Source: Vreelandella venusta (lineage in GTDB: Bacteria > Pseudomonadota > Gammaproteobacteria > Pseudomonadales > Halomonadaceae). From it: a DNA stretch of 64,000 nucleotides. The translations under genes and the position numbers were made by a program. The stretch's first letter is position 1. Each line of letters opens with the position of its first letter. The stretch spans positions 62,001-126,000 of the forward strand of contig NZ_BJUL01000001.1 of assembly GCF_007989605.1 (NCBI RefSeq), read 5' to 3'. Below the pieces are notes generated by a model. It ran no database searches and was not told the DNA's origin. It was given only the letters and a program-made list of their open reading frames with translations. This document shows, in pieces, positions 9,138 through 18,622 of this stretch.

Positions 9138-9821
9138 CTAGGTGGAGGAAGTTCGTTTGGCAAGATAAGCGCCTAGTTCCTCTTCACCTGCGATGACGAT
9201 GGCGTGCACTCTGCTTGTTGCACCGAGCTTGCGTAAAATAGCTGAAACATGTGTTTTCACTGTGGTTTCAGCGATAAACAGCTCTCGTGCGATTTGCTTA
9301 TTGGACATCCCCTGCGCCATGCAACCCAACACATCTAACTGCTTGTCGGTTAAGCGTATTAGCCGTTCACGGGATACCTCCGACGAAGGTGCCAACGTCG
9401 ATGGCTCCATGCGCGGGGGCGGCTGGCGCATAATATCTGCAGGCAGATAAAGTTGCCCCTGAAGAATTTGGTTGAGTGCTGCTAACAGCTGTTCTCGGGG
9501 AGTTGATTTCGGAATATAGCCCACGGCACCTTGGGTAATGGCGTCTAACACCAACTGGCGCTCCTGGTGTGCCGAGACAATGGCGACAGGCAGCCATGGA
9601 AATCTTTCTCGAAGTATTGTCAGACCTTCTAGTCCATCGGCATCGGGCAGGCTTAAATCGAGTAATAGCAAATCAAGTTCATCATGGATGCCGATTGTGT
9701 GAATAGCCGCCGCCAAACTGTCCGACTCCAACAGTTGAGTATCTGTTAAACCAGCGCTAATTACCGCGTGAAGTGCATCGCGAAACAGCGGATGGTCGTC
9801 TGCCACTAGCAACGAGTACAT
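9138..9821 (-). CDS. LuxR-type response regulator, ErbR/AgmR-like
   Basis: A 227-residue NarL-family regulator: receiver domain (LLVADDHPLFRDALH; phospho-acceptor Asp in LLLLDLSLPDADG; Lys in GYIPKSTP) and a C-terminal LuxR helix-turn-helix (LTDKQLDVLGCMAQGMSNKQ). It resembles ErbR/AgmR, which in pseudomonads activates the pyrroloquinoline-quinone alcohol oxidation genes and lies close to nahK/ercS and exaC. The ATG at 9821 is chosen because TAGGAG lies 5 bases upstream; the longer frame would need a TTG. The gene faces the nahK-like gene with a 14-base gap and is divergent from the aldehyde dehydrogenase gene. The shared 119-base upstream region is the likely site of control. Confidence 0.8.
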   Translation of the reverse strand: MYSLLVADDHPLFRDALHAVISAGLTDTQLLESDSLAAAIHTIGIHDELDLLLLDLSLPDADGLEGLTILRERFPWLPVAIVSAHQERQLVLDAITQGAVGYIPKSTPREQLLAALNQILQGQLYLPADIMRQPPPRMEPSTLAPSSEVSRERLIRLTDKQLDVLGCMAQGMSNKQIARELFIAETTVKTHVSAILRKLGATSRVHAIVIAGEEELGAYLAKRTSST

Positions 9822-9912
9822 GGCGTCTCCTACCAAGGGATGAGGGTGCGTCCTGCCATCGGGCTATATCGTAAATGGCGCGTGTGGCCAACACTGGGTA
9901 GGCACCTTATTT

Positions 9913-9918
9913 TATAAT
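9913..9918 (+). promoter_or_regulatory. Candidate -10 element of the aldehyde dehydrogenase promoter
   Basis: A perfect TATAAT lies 22 bases before the ATG. No good -35 box is present at the right distance, as expected for an activator-dependent promoter. The divergent ErbR-like regulator is the obvious candidate activator. Confidence 0.45.
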
Positions 9919-9940
9919 CATAATACTCAGGAGCTTTACC

Positions 9941-11461
9941 ATGATCTACGCCAACCCGGGTGATGCTGGTTCCGTTGTGTCCTTTGAAAAACGTTTTGGC
10001 AACTATATCGGCGGTGAGTTTGTTCCCCCGGTCAACGGCCAGTACTTTGATAATATCAGTCCTGTTAACGGTCAAGTATTCTGCGAGATTCCCCGCTCTG
10101 GCGCTGAAGATATTGAGAAAGCGCTGGATGCAGCCCACAAAGCCGCGCCTGCCTGGGGCAAAACCTCCGTTCAAGAGCGCAGTAATATCCTACTTAAGAT
10201 TGCCGACCGCCTCGAGCAAAACCTTGAAATGTTAGCGGTCGCAGAAACGTGGGATAACGGAAAAGCCGTTCGTGAAACCTTGAATGCGGATATTCCGCTT
10301 GCTGTTGACCACTTCCGTTACTTTGCTGGCTGCTTGCGTTCGCAGGAGGGTACGGCTGCGGATATCGATGCTAACACCGTTGCTTACCACTTCCATGAGC
10401 CGCTAGGCGTTGTTGGTCAAATTATTCCCTGGAACTTCCCGATTCTAATGGCCGCTTGGAAACTGGGCCCTGCTCTTGCCGCGGGTAACTGCGTCGTACT
10501 GAAGCCAGCTGAGCAAACTCCTGCCTCGATATTGAAAGTGATGGAGGTGATTGGCGACCTGCTACCCCCTGGTGTACTTAACGTCGTTAATGGATTTGGC
10601 GCCGAAGCTGGTCAAGCTCTCGCCACCAGCAAGCGGATTGCCAAAATTGCCTTTACCGGTTCAACACCGGTTGGTTCGCACATTCTTAAATGTGCCGCAG
10701 AAAATATTATCCCTTCGACAGTGGAGCTGGGGGGTAAATCGCCCAATATCTATTTTGCAGACATCATGAACGCCGAGCCGACGTTTATTGATAAAGCTGT
10801 TGAAGGCTTAGTGCTGGCATTCTTCAACCAAGGCGAAGTATGTACCTGTCCTTCTCGTGCACTGATTCAAGAGAGCATGTACGACGAGTTTATGGCCAAG
10901 GTGGTCGAAAGAACTAAAACCATCAAGCGTGGCAACCCGCTAGATACCGACGTTCAAGTTGGTGCACAAGCCTCCCAAGAGCAGTTCGATAAGATTATGT
11001 CGTACATGGACATCGCCCGCGACGAAGGCGCCGAGTTCCTTGCCGGTGGCGATAAAGAGAGCCTGGATGACAGCATCAATAGCGGCTACTACATCCAGCC
11101 GACACTGCTCAAAGGCAACAACAAGATGCGCGTCTTCCAGGAAGAGATCTTTGGTCCTGTGGTCGCTGTGACCACTTTCAAAGATGAAGAAGAAGCGCTC
11201 GCCATTGCCAACGATACCGAGTTCGGCCTGGGGGCCGGTGTCTGGAGCCGTGACATCAACGTCGCCTTCCGTATGGGACGTGGCATTCAAGCAGGTCGCG
11301 TTTGGACCAACTGCTACCACCAGTACCCTGCCCATGCTGCGTTTGGTGGTTATAAGAAATCAGGCGTAGGTCGCGAAACCCATAAAGTGGCGCTTGAGCA
11401 CTATCAGCAAACTAAGAACCTGCTAGTGAGTTACGATATTAACCCGCTAGGTTTCTTCTAA
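9941..11461 (+). CDS. exaC: NAD+-dependent aldehyde dehydrogenase, ExaC/AldB type
   Basis: Aldehyde dehydrogenase of 506 residues that oxidises short-chain aldehydes, such as acetaldehyde from ethanol, to acids. Visible hallmarks are the catalytic Cys301 in [13 protein letters not shown], Glu262 in [25 protein letters not shown] and the FTGSTPVG nucleotide-binding loop. The [11 protein letters not shown]-terminus and overall length fit the ExaC/AcoD/AldB subgroup. An AGGAG ribosome site lies 8 bases before the ATG. In Pseudomonas, exaC sits in the same neighbourhood as ercS and erbR, which fits the genes to its left. A terminator separates it from the alcohol dehydrogenase gene downstream. 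Exact substrate range is not readable. Confidence 0.88.
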   Translation: MIYANPGDAGSVVSFEKRFGNYIGGEFVPPVNGQYFDNISPVNGQVFCEIPRSGAEDIEKALDAAHKAAPAWGKTSVQERSNILLKIADRLEQNLEMLAVAETWDNGKAVRETLNADIPLAVDHFRYFAGCLRSQEGTAADIDANTVAYHFHEPLGVVGQIIPWNFPILMAAWKLGPALAAGNCVVLKPAEQTPASILKVMEVIGDLLPPGVLNVVNGFGAEAGQALATSKRIAKIAFTGSTPVGSHILKCAAENIIPSTVELGGKSPNIYFADIMNAEPTFIDKAVEGLVLAFFNQGEVCTCPSRALIQESMYDEFMAKVVERTKTIKRGNPLDTDVQVGAQASQEQFDKIMSYMDIARDEGAEFLAGGDKESLDDSINSGYYIQPTLLKGNNKMRVFQEEIFGPVVAVTTFKDEEEALAIANDTEFGLGAGVWSRDINVAFRMGRGIQAGRVWTNCYHQYPAHAAFGGYKKSGVGRETHKVALEHYQQTKNLLVSYDINPLGFF

Positions 11462-11482
11462 TAGGCTATTCTGAAGTGATAC

Positions 11483-11506
11483 CGCCCGGCTATTGCCGGG
11501 CGTTTT
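11483..11506 (+). terminator. Rho-independent terminator after the aldehyde dehydrogenase gene
   Basis: An 8-bp GC-rich stem (CGCCCGGC / GCCGGGCG) with a TATT loop, followed by TTTT, 21 bases past the stop codon. Confidence 0.9.
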
Positions 11507-11582
11507 GCTACTCCTCTGACGCTTACTGTAACGATAAGAGCAATCACAAGTTGCCACATCGACAACCATCAGGAGTTGCATC

Positions 11583-12611
11583 ATGGATAACACAATGCGA
11601 GCGGCAGTCGTACGTGAGTTCGGTCAGCCACTAGCGATAGAAGAAGTAAACGTGCCTCGTCCCAAGCGGGGAGAGGTGCTGATGAAGGTGGCGGCCTCTG
11701 GCGTTTGCCACACCGATCTACATGCAGCACACGGAGATTGGCCGGTGAAACCCTCGCCACCGTTCATTCCTGGGCACGAAGGTGTTGGGCATATTGTGGC
11801 GGTGGGTGACGGCGTTACTCATGTCAAAGAGGGCGATCGTATCGGCGTGCCCTGGCTGTACTCAGCCTGTGGTTACTGTGAACACTGTTTAGGCGGCTGG
11901 GAAACCCTGTGTGAATCCCAGCAAAATACCGGTTACTCGGTCAACGGTGGGTTTGCCGACTACACCTTGGCGGATGCAGGCTATGTGGGGCGTCTGCCGG
12001 ACGCCGTTGATTTCATCGAAATAGCCCCGGTTCTGTGTGCCGGAGTAACGGTTTATAAAGGCTTGAAAATGACCGATACTCGCCCAGGTCAGTGGGTGGT
12101 TATTTCAGGCGTCGGCGGCCTGGGACATATGGCGGTGCAGTATGCGAAAGCGATGGGGCTAAACGTCGCTGCTGTTGATGTTGACGACGGAAAGCTCGCT
12201 TTGGCCGAACGGCTAGGTGCCACGGTGACGGTTAATGCGATGAAAACCGACCCAGCAGCGTATCTGAAAAAAGCCATTGGTGGTGCCCACGGGGCATTGG
12301 TCACAGCGGTATCGCCAAAGGCGTTTGATCAAGCGCAAAACATGTTACGCCGTGGTGGCACACTGGTGCTCAATGGCTTGCCACCGGGTGACTTCCCGCT
12401 GCCAATCTTTAGCACAGTGCTTAACGGTATTACCATTCGCGGTTCGATCGTCGGAACCCGCAGCGACCTGCAGGAAGCGTTGGATTTCGCTGCTGAAGGC
12501 AAAGTCAAAGCGACTGTGGCGACCGACACGCTAGACAATATCAACAACGTCTTCCAACGTATGATCGACGGCAAGATCGAAGGTCGTATTGTGCTGGATA
12601 TGGCGAGTTGA
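11583..12611 (+). CDS. adhP: Zinc-dependent alcohol dehydrogenase, AdhP type
   Basis: Medium-chain Zn alcohol dehydrogenase of 342 residues, interconverting primary alcohols and aldehydes with NAD+. Catalytic zinc ligands are seen in [15 protein letters not shown] and GHEGVGH, the structural zinc Cys cluster in [16 protein letters not shown], and the Rossmann motif in [17 protein letters not shown]. It starts with a good CAGGAG site 9 bases before the ATG. With the upstream aldehyde dehydrogenase it could carry out alcohol to acid conversion, although a terminator between the two genes means they are separately transcribed. High similarity to bacterial AdhP proteins makes the class secure; the natural substrate is inferred. 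Confidence 0.87.
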   Translation: MDNTMRAAVVREFGQPLAIEEVNVPRPKRGEVLMKVAASGVCHTDLHAAHGDWPVKPSPPFIPGHEGVGHIVAVGDGVTHVKEGDRIGVPWLYSACGYCEHCLGGWETLCESQQNTGYSVNGGFADYTLADAGYVGRLPDAVDFIEIAPVLCAGVTVYKGLKMTDTRPGQWVVISGVGGLGHMAVQYAKAMGLNVAAVDVDDGKLALAERLGATVTVNAMKTDPAAYLKKAIGGAHGALVTAVSPKAFDQAQNMLRRGGTLVLNGLPPGDFPLPIFSTVLNGITIRGSIVGTRSDLQEALDFAAEGKVKATVATDTLDNINNVFQRMIDGKIEGRIVLDMAS

Positions 12612-12620
12612 GTGACCGCG

Positions 12621-12647
12621 AGGGGGAGACGATAGCTCCCCCTTTTA
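12621..12647 (+). terminator. Rho-independent terminator after adhP
   Basis: An 8-bp stem (AGGGGGAG / CTCCCCCT) with a 7-base loop runs into TTTA. It lies between adhP and the convergent sulP gene; the T run favours the plus strand. Confidence 0.85.
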
Positions 12648-12658
12648 TTCTCTGCCGT

Positions 12659-14410
12659 CTATCCAATACTTACTGTACCTTGCTTTTCCAGCCAGCGTTG
12701 TACCATACGCTCGGCATGGGCAAGATTGCTCACGACCGCTAACTTTCTCACTTCACGCTTAATGCCCGCGCGTTTAATTTTGAGTGCCAGGCGCGGCTGC
12801 AGTCCAACGAACATCACTCCCACGCCTTGTTCGCTTAGCTCACGACGCAGCGTATCTAACGCCACCATGGCCGTGGTATCCAGACTGGGAACTTCACGCA
12901 TATCCAGAACGATAATTCGCACGCTGTGATCAATCACGCGTAGCGTGGCAATCGCCTTTTCTGCGGCACCGAAAAATAGTGGGCCGTGAATTTTGTAAAG
13001 GGCGACTTCCGGCGGGAAGCGCGCCTCTTTGTCGGGTGTGTCTAAGCGTTGAGTATGGGTCAACTGTGCCATGCGGCGAATAAACAACGCGGCGGCCAAG
13101 CCAATACCGACAGCTACTGCAATCACCATGTCAAAAAGCACCGTTAGCCCAAAGCAGATAACCAGCACCCACACATCGCTGGCGGGGGCACTTTTCAGCG
13201 TATGCACGAAGTGGCGCGCCTCGCTCATATTCCAGGCGATGATCAGCAGCAGGGCGGCTAGCGCCGCCATGGGCACGAACCCCAACACACCCGCCAGCGC
13301 CACCACGGCAAGCAGTACCACCAGGGAGTGAACGACCGCCGCCAGCGGTGAAAACGCTCCGCTTTTGATATTGGTCGCCGTGCGGGCAAGCGCAGCTGTG
13401 GCGGTAATGCCGCCGAAGAAGGGCACCACCATATTGCCCAGGCCCTGGCCAATCAGTTCGGCGTTAGGGTCGTGGCGGGTGCGGGTCAGGCCATCCGCCA
13501 CCACGGCGCACAGTAGCGACTCGATGGCGGCCAGTAGGGCGATGGCCAGTGCTGGGCCAAGCAGCGCCTGAATCAGCGCGAAATCGACCTCGAGTGGTGT
13601 GCCATCCGCGCCAGGAAAGTGCCACGGTGCCGCAACGCTTGGAGGGAATGGGGGAATGCCGCTACCGCTTTCACCTTGAAACTCCCAACTAAACCGTGAG
13701 GCGATCGTGTCGATTTCAACGCCACTCATCGTCAATAAAGCGGCGGCCAGAGTGCCCACTGCCAAGCCTATCAGCGGGGCAGGAATGGGCGTCTTCAGGC
13801 GGGGCCAGATCAGCAGCGTTGCCAAGGTCACCACTCCCACGCTGAGCTCGGCCGGTGAAAGGCTGGGCAGCGCTCGCCCAATGAGCATGAGGTTATTCAG
13901 GGTGCTATCGCCTAGCGCTACGTCCGCGAGGCCCAGAAAGTCAGGTAACTGGAGGAGGGCAATGACTACCCCAATACCTGCGGTAAAGCCAAGAATGACC
14001 GGGTAGGGCACGTACTGAATTAGGCTGCCTAACCGAGAAAGCCCCAGCGCCACTAGAATGGCACCGGCCATCAGTGTGGCGATCAGCAGTCCGCCCAGGC
14101 CATGGTTGGCCACGATGGGAAACAGAATCACCACAAAGGCGGCGGTGGGGCCGGAGATGTTAAATCGTGAACCACCGGTTAAGGCAATCACCGCGCCGGC
14201 GACAATCGCGGTGTAAAGCCCATGTTGGGGCGGCACGCCGGTAGCAATCGCTAACGCCATAGAAAGTGGGACGGCTACCACACCAATCGTCAGCCCCGCC
14301 ATCACATCGCGCTTCAATCTGGCCAGTGTATACCCTTGACGCCAAGCGCTGACCAGCGCGCTACCGGGCAGTGGCACAACGTAACCCGAAGAACGTTTGG
14401 CGCGGGACAT
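12659..14410 (-). CDS. SulP/SLC26-family anion transporter with STAS domain
   Basis: A 583-residue inner-membrane anion transporter. The N-terminal two thirds hold the SulP core with about 12 hydrophobic segments, including AGLTIGVVAVPLSMALAIATG and GGSRFNISGPTAAFV. The last 110 residues form a STAS domain (IHGPLFFGAAEKA, then IVLDMREVPSLDTTAMVAL). SulP proteins move sulfate, bicarbonate or dicarboxylates, and the substrate cannot be told here because no carbonic anhydrase or sulfate genes adjoin. The start at 14410 follows AGGAGG by 7 bases; the longer frame to 14440 would place that site inside the coding region. The gene stands alone. Confidence 0.88.
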   Translation of the reverse strand: MSRAKRSSGYVVPLPGSALVSAWRQGYTLARLKRDVMAGLTIGVVAVPLSMALAIATGVPPQHGLYTAIVAGAVIALTGGSRFNISGPTAAFVVILFPIVANHGLGGLLIATLMAGAILVALGLSRLGSLIQYVPYPVILGFTAGIGVVIALLQLPDFLGLADVALGDSTLNNLMLIGRALPSLSPAELSVGVVTLATLLIWPRLKTPIPAPLIGLAVGTLAAALLTMSGVEIDTIASRFSWEFQGESGSGIPPFPPSVAAPWHFPGADGTPLEVDFALIQALLGPALAIALLAAIESLLCAVVADGLTRTRHDPNAELIGQGLGNMVVPFFGGITATAALARTATNIKSGAFSPLAAVVHSLVVLLAVVALAGVLGFVPMAALAALLLIIAWNMSEARHFVHTLKSAPASDVWVLVICFGLTVLFDMVIAVAVGIGLAAALFIRRMAQLTHTQRLDTPDKEARFPPEVALYKIHGPLFFGAAEKAIATLRVIDHSVRIIVLDMREVPSLDTTAMVALDTLRRELSEQGVGVMFVGLQPRLALKIKRAGIKREVRKLAVVSNLAHAERMVQRWLEKQGTVSIG

Positions 14411-14506
14411 GGGGGAGCCTCCTAAAAATAGCGAAAACAAGCCATTACGCTACGCCTGCGATGAAATTTGCACAACAAGCCGTTCGTCGTCGTGTCGTTC
14501 GCGCAC

Positions 14507-14539
14507 AAAAATCCCAGCCGCTTGGCTGGGATTTTTTTA
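14507..14539 (-). terminator. Terminator of the betT-like gene (bidirectional hairpin)
   Basis: A 9-bp stem (ATCCCAGCC / GGCTGGGAT) with a GCTT loop, flanked by an A run on one side and seven T on the other, lies 20 bases past the betT stop. It can work on either strand; only the minus-strand gene needs it. Confidence 0.85.
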
Positions 14540-14559
14540 AGCTAAGGGCAGATGTTTGC

Positions 14560-16608
14560 TTATATCTGCGAGTCTTCCGGCGGTTCACCGATGGTGCCTG
14601 GCATTGCTTGCACATGGCCCATCTGTTGACCTGCCAGAGTAAGGAAGTGTAGATGGCGTTCGTACTCTGCCACGAGATCACCAATCACTTGACCACGGGT
14701 ATAGCCGTTCAGGTCTTTATCTTGACCGCCTTCAGCTAAGTACACGTCTAAGCGCACATAGAAGTCATCATCCGCAGGGATAAAGCTGGGTGTACGCATA
14801 CGGTGCGGACATACTTGGTAGACAAAGCTAGTGGCATCGCCCAGGTCAACCTGCAGTGTCAGGTTGGGAAGTGACTCGCCATCAAGATGCTCTTCGGTAA
14901 CGTTGGCGGTTTGGCCACGGCTTTCCAGTTCTTGGGCAAATTGCGTCATCGCTGGGCGAATAGAGTGCTGAATGGTTGCCGCGGCACCTGCACGGTTAGA
15001 GGTATCCAGCGCACGGTCCAAACGCTCACGCCAGTCGCCGCCGGGCGCTCCACCGGCAATCATGCGGCGTGCATCGGCCTTGCTGCCCTCCAGCTTCAGG
15101 GCTTTATACATTCCCACCATGACCGCAAAAATCACCAAGGAAAAAGGCAGGGCAGTAATTACCACCGCACTTTGCAGAGCGTTTAAGCCGCCAGCCATTA
15201 ACAGGGCAATGGTGATCAAGCCAATTACTGCCGACCAGAAAATACGCAGACGGATCGGCGCATCGTGGTTAACGTCACTCAAAATAGACGTAAAGTTGGC
15301 CAGTACCAGTGCACCGGAGTCGGCAGAGGTAATAAAGAATACAATGCCTAGTACTGTTACGATGGCGGCAGTAAGACCTGCGTAAGGGTAGTACTCAAGC
15401 AGTGTATAAAGGGTCGTTTGTGGCGTGTTAAGTGCCTGTTCACCCAGTTCGACTACACCTTGATTGGCCACCAACTCAATGCCGCTGTTACCGAACACCG
15501 ACATCCATACCATCATAAAGGCCAGCGGAATAAACAACGCTCCAGCGACAAATTCGCGGATGGTACGGCCACGTGAAATACGTGCCAAGAACAGGCCGAC
15601 AAATGGTGTCCAGGCAATCCACCAGCCCCAGAAGAAGATCGTCCACCACATTTTCCACTCTTGGGCACCTTCATCGGCAAACGCGTAGGTGTCAAAGCTG
15701 GCACCCACAAATCCAGAAAGGTAGTCACCGGCGTTATTGACCACTTTATCTAATAGGACCAGGGTGTCGCCTGAAAAGAGTACAAATAGCATTAGCCCTA
15801 GCGCGAGCAGCATGTTGAACTCAGAAAGACGGCGAATGCCTTTCTCGACGCCAGTCACCACGGAAATGGTTGCCAACACCACGACCAGAACGATCAGAAT
15901 TACCTGCACGGTGAGGGTTTCAGGCACGCCAAACATATAGGTGAGGCCGTAATTGAGCTGCATCACCCCAATACCCAGACTAGTGGCGATACCGAATACA
16001 GTGGAGACAACCGCGGTAATGTCTACGGCGTTACCGATTGGCCCATGAATACGCTTGCCTAAAATTGGATAGAGAGCGCTACGGATCGCCAGTGGCAAAC
16101 GATGGCGGTAACTAAAGTAGGCCAGCGCCATACCCATCAACACGTACAGCCCCCAGCCGGAAAGCCCCCAGTGCAGATAGGTTTGAACGACGGCCTGACG
16201 CATGGCCTCTTGGCTTTCAGGCGCTAGATCAGGTGGTGCCAGATAGTGGGCGACCGGTTCAGCAACGCTGAAAAACAGCAGATCGATACCGATACCTGCA
16301 GCAAACAGCATGGCTGACCACGATAGCAACGAAAACTCAGGCCGTGAGTGATCCGGGCCTAGGCGAATGCTGCCAAAGCGCGACATGCCAATCATCACCA
16401 CAAATACCAGATAAGCCACAATCGCCAGCATGTAGTACCAGCCGAATGTTTTACTTACCCAGGCAAGCCCAGCATCGAAGAAAGCGCCGGCCTGTTCGGT
16501 AAACAGCATGGTAAGAATCAAGAAAAGCAGAATTCCCGCCACGCTTCCGTGGAAAACCACGGGGTTGAGGCGGTCGCGTGAGGGGAGGTTGGGGTTGTCT
16601 TTCGCCAT
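14560..16608 (-). CDS. betT: BCCT-family choline/betaine transporter, BetT-like
   Basis: High-affinity choline-type BCCT transporter of 682 residues, supplying the precursor for the osmoprotectant glycine betaine. It has the family's 12 membrane segments, the signature FFWGWWIAWTPFVGLFLARI, and AGIGIDLLFFSVAEP, where the Asp after GIGI is the form found in proton-coupled BetT proteins. About 170 hydrophilic C-terminal residues match the long cytoplasmic domain of Escherichia coli BetT (677 residues). AGGAG lies 9 bases before the ATG. A BetI-like operator lies about 50 bases upstream. The enzymes betA and betB are not in the window. Confidence 0.85.
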   Translation of the reverse strand: MAKDNPNLPSRDRLNPVVFHGSVAGILLFLILTMLFTEQAGAFFDAGLAWVSKTFGWYYMLAIVAYLVFVVMIGMSRFGSIRLGPDHSRPEFSLLSWSAMLFAAGIGIDLLFFSVAEPVAHYLAPPDLAPESQEAMRQAVVQTYLHWGLSGWGLYVLMGMALAYFSYRHRLPLAIRSALYPILGKRIHGPIGNAVDITAVVSTVFGIATSLGIGVMQLNYGLTYMFGVPETLTVQVILIVLVVVLATISVVTGVEKGIRRLSEFNMLLALGLMLFVLFSGDTLVLLDKVVNNAGDYLSGFVGASFDTYAFADEGAQEWKMWWTIFFWGWWIAWTPFVGLFLARISRGRTIREFVAGALFIPLAFMMVWMSVFGNSGIELVANQGVVELGEQALNTPQTTLYTLLEYYPYAGLTAAIVTVLGIVFFITSADSGALVLANFTSILSDVNHDAPIRLRIFWSAVIGLITIALLMAGGLNALQSAVVITALPFSLVIFAVMVGMYKALKLEGSKADARRMIAGGAPGGDWRERLDRALDTSNRAGAAATIQHSIRPAMTQFAQELESRGQTANVTEEHLDGESLPNLTLQVDLGDATSFVYQVCPHRMRTPSFIPADDDFYVRLDVYLAEGGQDKDLNGYTRGQVIGDLVAEYERHLHFLTLAGQQMGHVQAMPGTIGEPPEDSQI

Positions 16609-16655
16609 GGAGGCGGACTCCTGTTGTTAAGACAAGAATTAAAAACAGCATTATT

Positions 16656-16673
16656 TTTGAATGAACGTTCAAA
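16656..16673 (-). promoter_or_regulatory. BetI-like operator upstream of betT
   Basis: The sequence TTTGAATGAACGTTCAAA holds a perfect TGAACGTTCA palindrome (16662-16671) overlapping a second dyad, TTTGAA/TTCAAA. The core fits the TTGAACGTTCAA-type site that I associate with the choline-responsive TetR repressor BetI. Position just upstream of a choline transporter gene supports the call, but betI itself is not in view. Confidence 0.6.
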
Positions 16674-16759
16674 TAAAATACGCGGTTTAAGTACTCACTT
16701 CAAGTCGACGGGGAGCTTTAAGACCTGCGGATAAAGCGCTTTTCAGCCGTGTAAAAACA

Positions 16760-16784
16760 AAAATGCCCGGCTAGGCCGGGCGTT
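16760..16784 (-). terminator. Terminator of the Spy/CpxP-like gene
   Basis: On the minus strand a 7-bp GC stem (GCCCGGC / GCCGGGC, three-base loop) is followed by ATTTTTG. It lies about 30 bases past the stop codon of the gene ending at 16813. Confidence 0.8.
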
Positions 16785-16812
16785 AGAGTGAGGTTTAACG
16801 TTTTATAAACGA

Positions 16813-17229
16813 TTACTCTGGTGTGCTTTCCGCTGTAGATTCACTGTGGTGTCCACGACGCTCATGATCACGCTTGCCGTGAGCGCCGTCACTTTGGCGG
16901 CGCTCGTCATGCATCTCGCGCATAGCATCGCGCAGCGCTTGTTGCTCGTCTTCGGTTAGGATCTCGGCCACTTGAGCTTGGTGCTCTTCGCGTAGCGACA
17001 GCATGGCATCACGGTGTTCAGCGTGTGCTGCGTTTAACGCCGTTTGCTGCTCTTCGCTTAAACCGGCGCGTTGATAAGCTTCTTGGCGGTACTCTTCCAT
17101 GCGTTCTTGCATTGCTTCTCGGTCAATAGCTGCATTGCTATGGTGGCTGGCATTGGCGCTGAAGGCTAAAGGCATAAGGGCCACGGCAAGCAGTGCAGGA
17201 GCAAATAATTGGCGAAGTGACATGTTCAT
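16813..17229 (-). CDS. Periplasmic Spy/CpxP-like protein
   Basis: Small exported protein of 138 residues: signal peptide (RQLFAPALLAVALMPLAFSANA), then a highly charged, mostly helical body with many Glu, Gln, Arg and His. The LSEEQQTALNAAHAEHRDAM and LTEDEQQAL segments match the LTxxQ repeats of the Spy/CpxP family, ATP-independent periplasmic chaperones or metal-stress sensors. The His-rich tail (DHERRGHHSE) could bind metal. The start at 17229 is chosen because GAGAG lies 5 to 6 bases upstream and the signal peptide begins there. It is monocistronic and shares its upstream region with the tct operon. Confidence 0.75.
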   Translation of the reverse strand: MNMSLRQLFAPALLAVALMPLAFSANASHHSNAAIDREAMQERMEEYRQEAYQRAGLSEEQQTALNAAHAEHRDAMLSLREEHQAQVAEILTEDEQQALRDAMREMHDERRQSDGAHGKRDHERRGHHSESTAESTPE

Positions 17230-17566
17230 AACATCTCTCTTTTTAGTTAACGATTGTTTGATTGACGGTGTCAGTATCGTCGTGCCAAGTGCAAGCCGTT
17301 TGCATAAAGTGTGCAACAACCAAGGCCTTATGTGCAGATGCCATTCGTTTGCTACGGCTCAAGTGTCACAAGCTTTCTGTTGTGTGTAACAGCGATAAAT
17401 GCGGGCATTGTGTTTTTGAGTTGTCTGATATTGAGTGATAATTAGACTTTGGTTGTATTTTTGTGTCATGCAAGGTTGGTGACAGTTTCGTGGGGTAGCG
17501 TTTTAGGCTGACAGAGTAGGACCTGTGTCAAAAACCACACAAACTTATAAAAAAGAGAGCCTCGCT
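17230..17566. other. Divergent promoter region between the Spy-like gene and tctC
   Basis: A 337-base AT-rich stretch with no credible gene. TGACAG occurs twice on the plus strand (17480-17485 and 17509-17514, 29 bases apart), upstream of tctC, where a TctD-type response regulator could bind. I cannot assign firm -35 and -10 boxes. Confidence 0.4.
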
Positions 17567-18553
17567 ATGCTTAAGATTAAATCCTTGTTGGTAGGAGCCA
17601 CTGCCGCTATTGCTTCGCTGGCCGTGGTGTCGCCCGCTATGGCCGATAGTTATCCTGAACGTCCGCTTAATATGGTTGTGGGGTTCGGTACCGGTGGTAG
17701 CGCCGATCGCCTTGCACGCCTCATGTCTGGCTATATTGCAGAAGAAGTTGGCGTCCCTATCCAAGTGACCAACCGTCCTGGTGCAGGCACTCAAGTAGCC
17801 TCTAATTATGTATTGAACGTCCCCGATGACGGTTATACGGTTTACGCTTCAACGTTTGCACCTTACCTGACAAATTCAATCTTGACCGGTGGTGCAGAGT
17901 TTAGTGTCGATGATTTTTCTTATATCAATTTCCAGTGGTTCGATTTAGACCTGATTGCTGCAAATAAAGACAGTGGCTATGAAGACCTGCCCAGCCTGCT
18001 AGAAGCGATCCGCGAAGAAGAGGGGCAAGTACGCGGTGCAGTGGTTCAAGGCTCTGCTGGTCACTTAATGGTGCGCTTGCTACTTGATGAAGCAGGTATT
18101 CCCCAAGATAACCTCAACTTGGTGACCTATAACAGCGGTGGCGAAGCTCGTTCAGCGGTAGCAGGTGGGCAAGTGGATTTCGTCTCGATTAGTGCCCAAG
18201 GCAGCGAGGGTATTCGTGAGTTTTTAACCCCGTTGGCGATTGTCAATGATGAGCGCATTGAGCAGTGGGATGCGCTGCCTATCAATGAAGCGCTGGCGCC
18301 GATGAACCTTGAGGTACCCATTCTTCAGGGCTCAATGCGTGGGTTTGCAGTGACCAGTGAAATGGAGCGGCAGCATCCTGAGCGTTTTGAGAAGCTCTCC
18401 TCTGCCATTCAAAGTGCGCTTGCTCGCAAAGATGTTCAAGAGCAGCTTGAGCGCAATGAAATGGGCGGCGTTTGGGTAGGCCCAGAGCGCTCCAACGAGC
18501 TGATGAGTGAAAACTATCAGGTGTTTGAAAAGTATGCGCACCTGCTTAACTAA
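17567..18553 (+). CDS. tctC: Tripartite tricarboxylate transporter substrate-binding protein (Bug/TctC family)
   Basis: Periplasmic solute-binding protein of 328 residues. A signal peptide (LKIKSLLVGATAAIASLAVVSPAMA) ends before DSYPERPLNMVVGFGTGGSA, the conserved first Bug-family motif, in which the ligand's carboxylate is held. The later GSAGHLMVRLL and AVAGGQVDFVSIS also fit. Ligands of this family are di- and tricarboxylates and related acids; which one cannot be read. The ATG at 17567 is preferred to an in-frame GTG at 17525, because it starts directly at the signal peptide and has an AAGAGAG site. It is the first gene of tctCBA and is followed by a strong hairpin. Confidence 0.88.
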   Translation: MLKIKSLLVGATAAIASLAVVSPAMADSYPERPLNMVVGFGTGGSADRLARLMSGYIAEEVGVPIQVTNRPGAGTQVASNYVLNVPDDGYTVYASTFAPYLTNSILTGGAEFSVDDFSYINFQWFDLDLIAANKDSGYEDLPSLLEAIREEEGQVRGAVVQGSAGHLMVRLLLDEAGIPQDNLNLVTYNSGGEARSAVAGGQVDFVSISAQGSEGIREFLTPLAIVNDERIEQWDALPINEALAPMNLEVPILQGSMRGFAVTSEMERQHPERFEKLSSAIQSALARKDVQEQLERNEMGGVWVGPERSNELMSENYQVFEKYAHLLN

Positions 18554-18622
18554 CTTTCACGACCAGATTTTTCATAAATAAGTTTTTCGAACAACTTCTC
18601 CGAACTAATCCTTCCATGATGG

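Noticed and set aside
14972..15385. 137-codon plus-strand open frame inside the betT-like gene
   Set aside because: Antisense shadow of a conserved transporter; no family resemblance.
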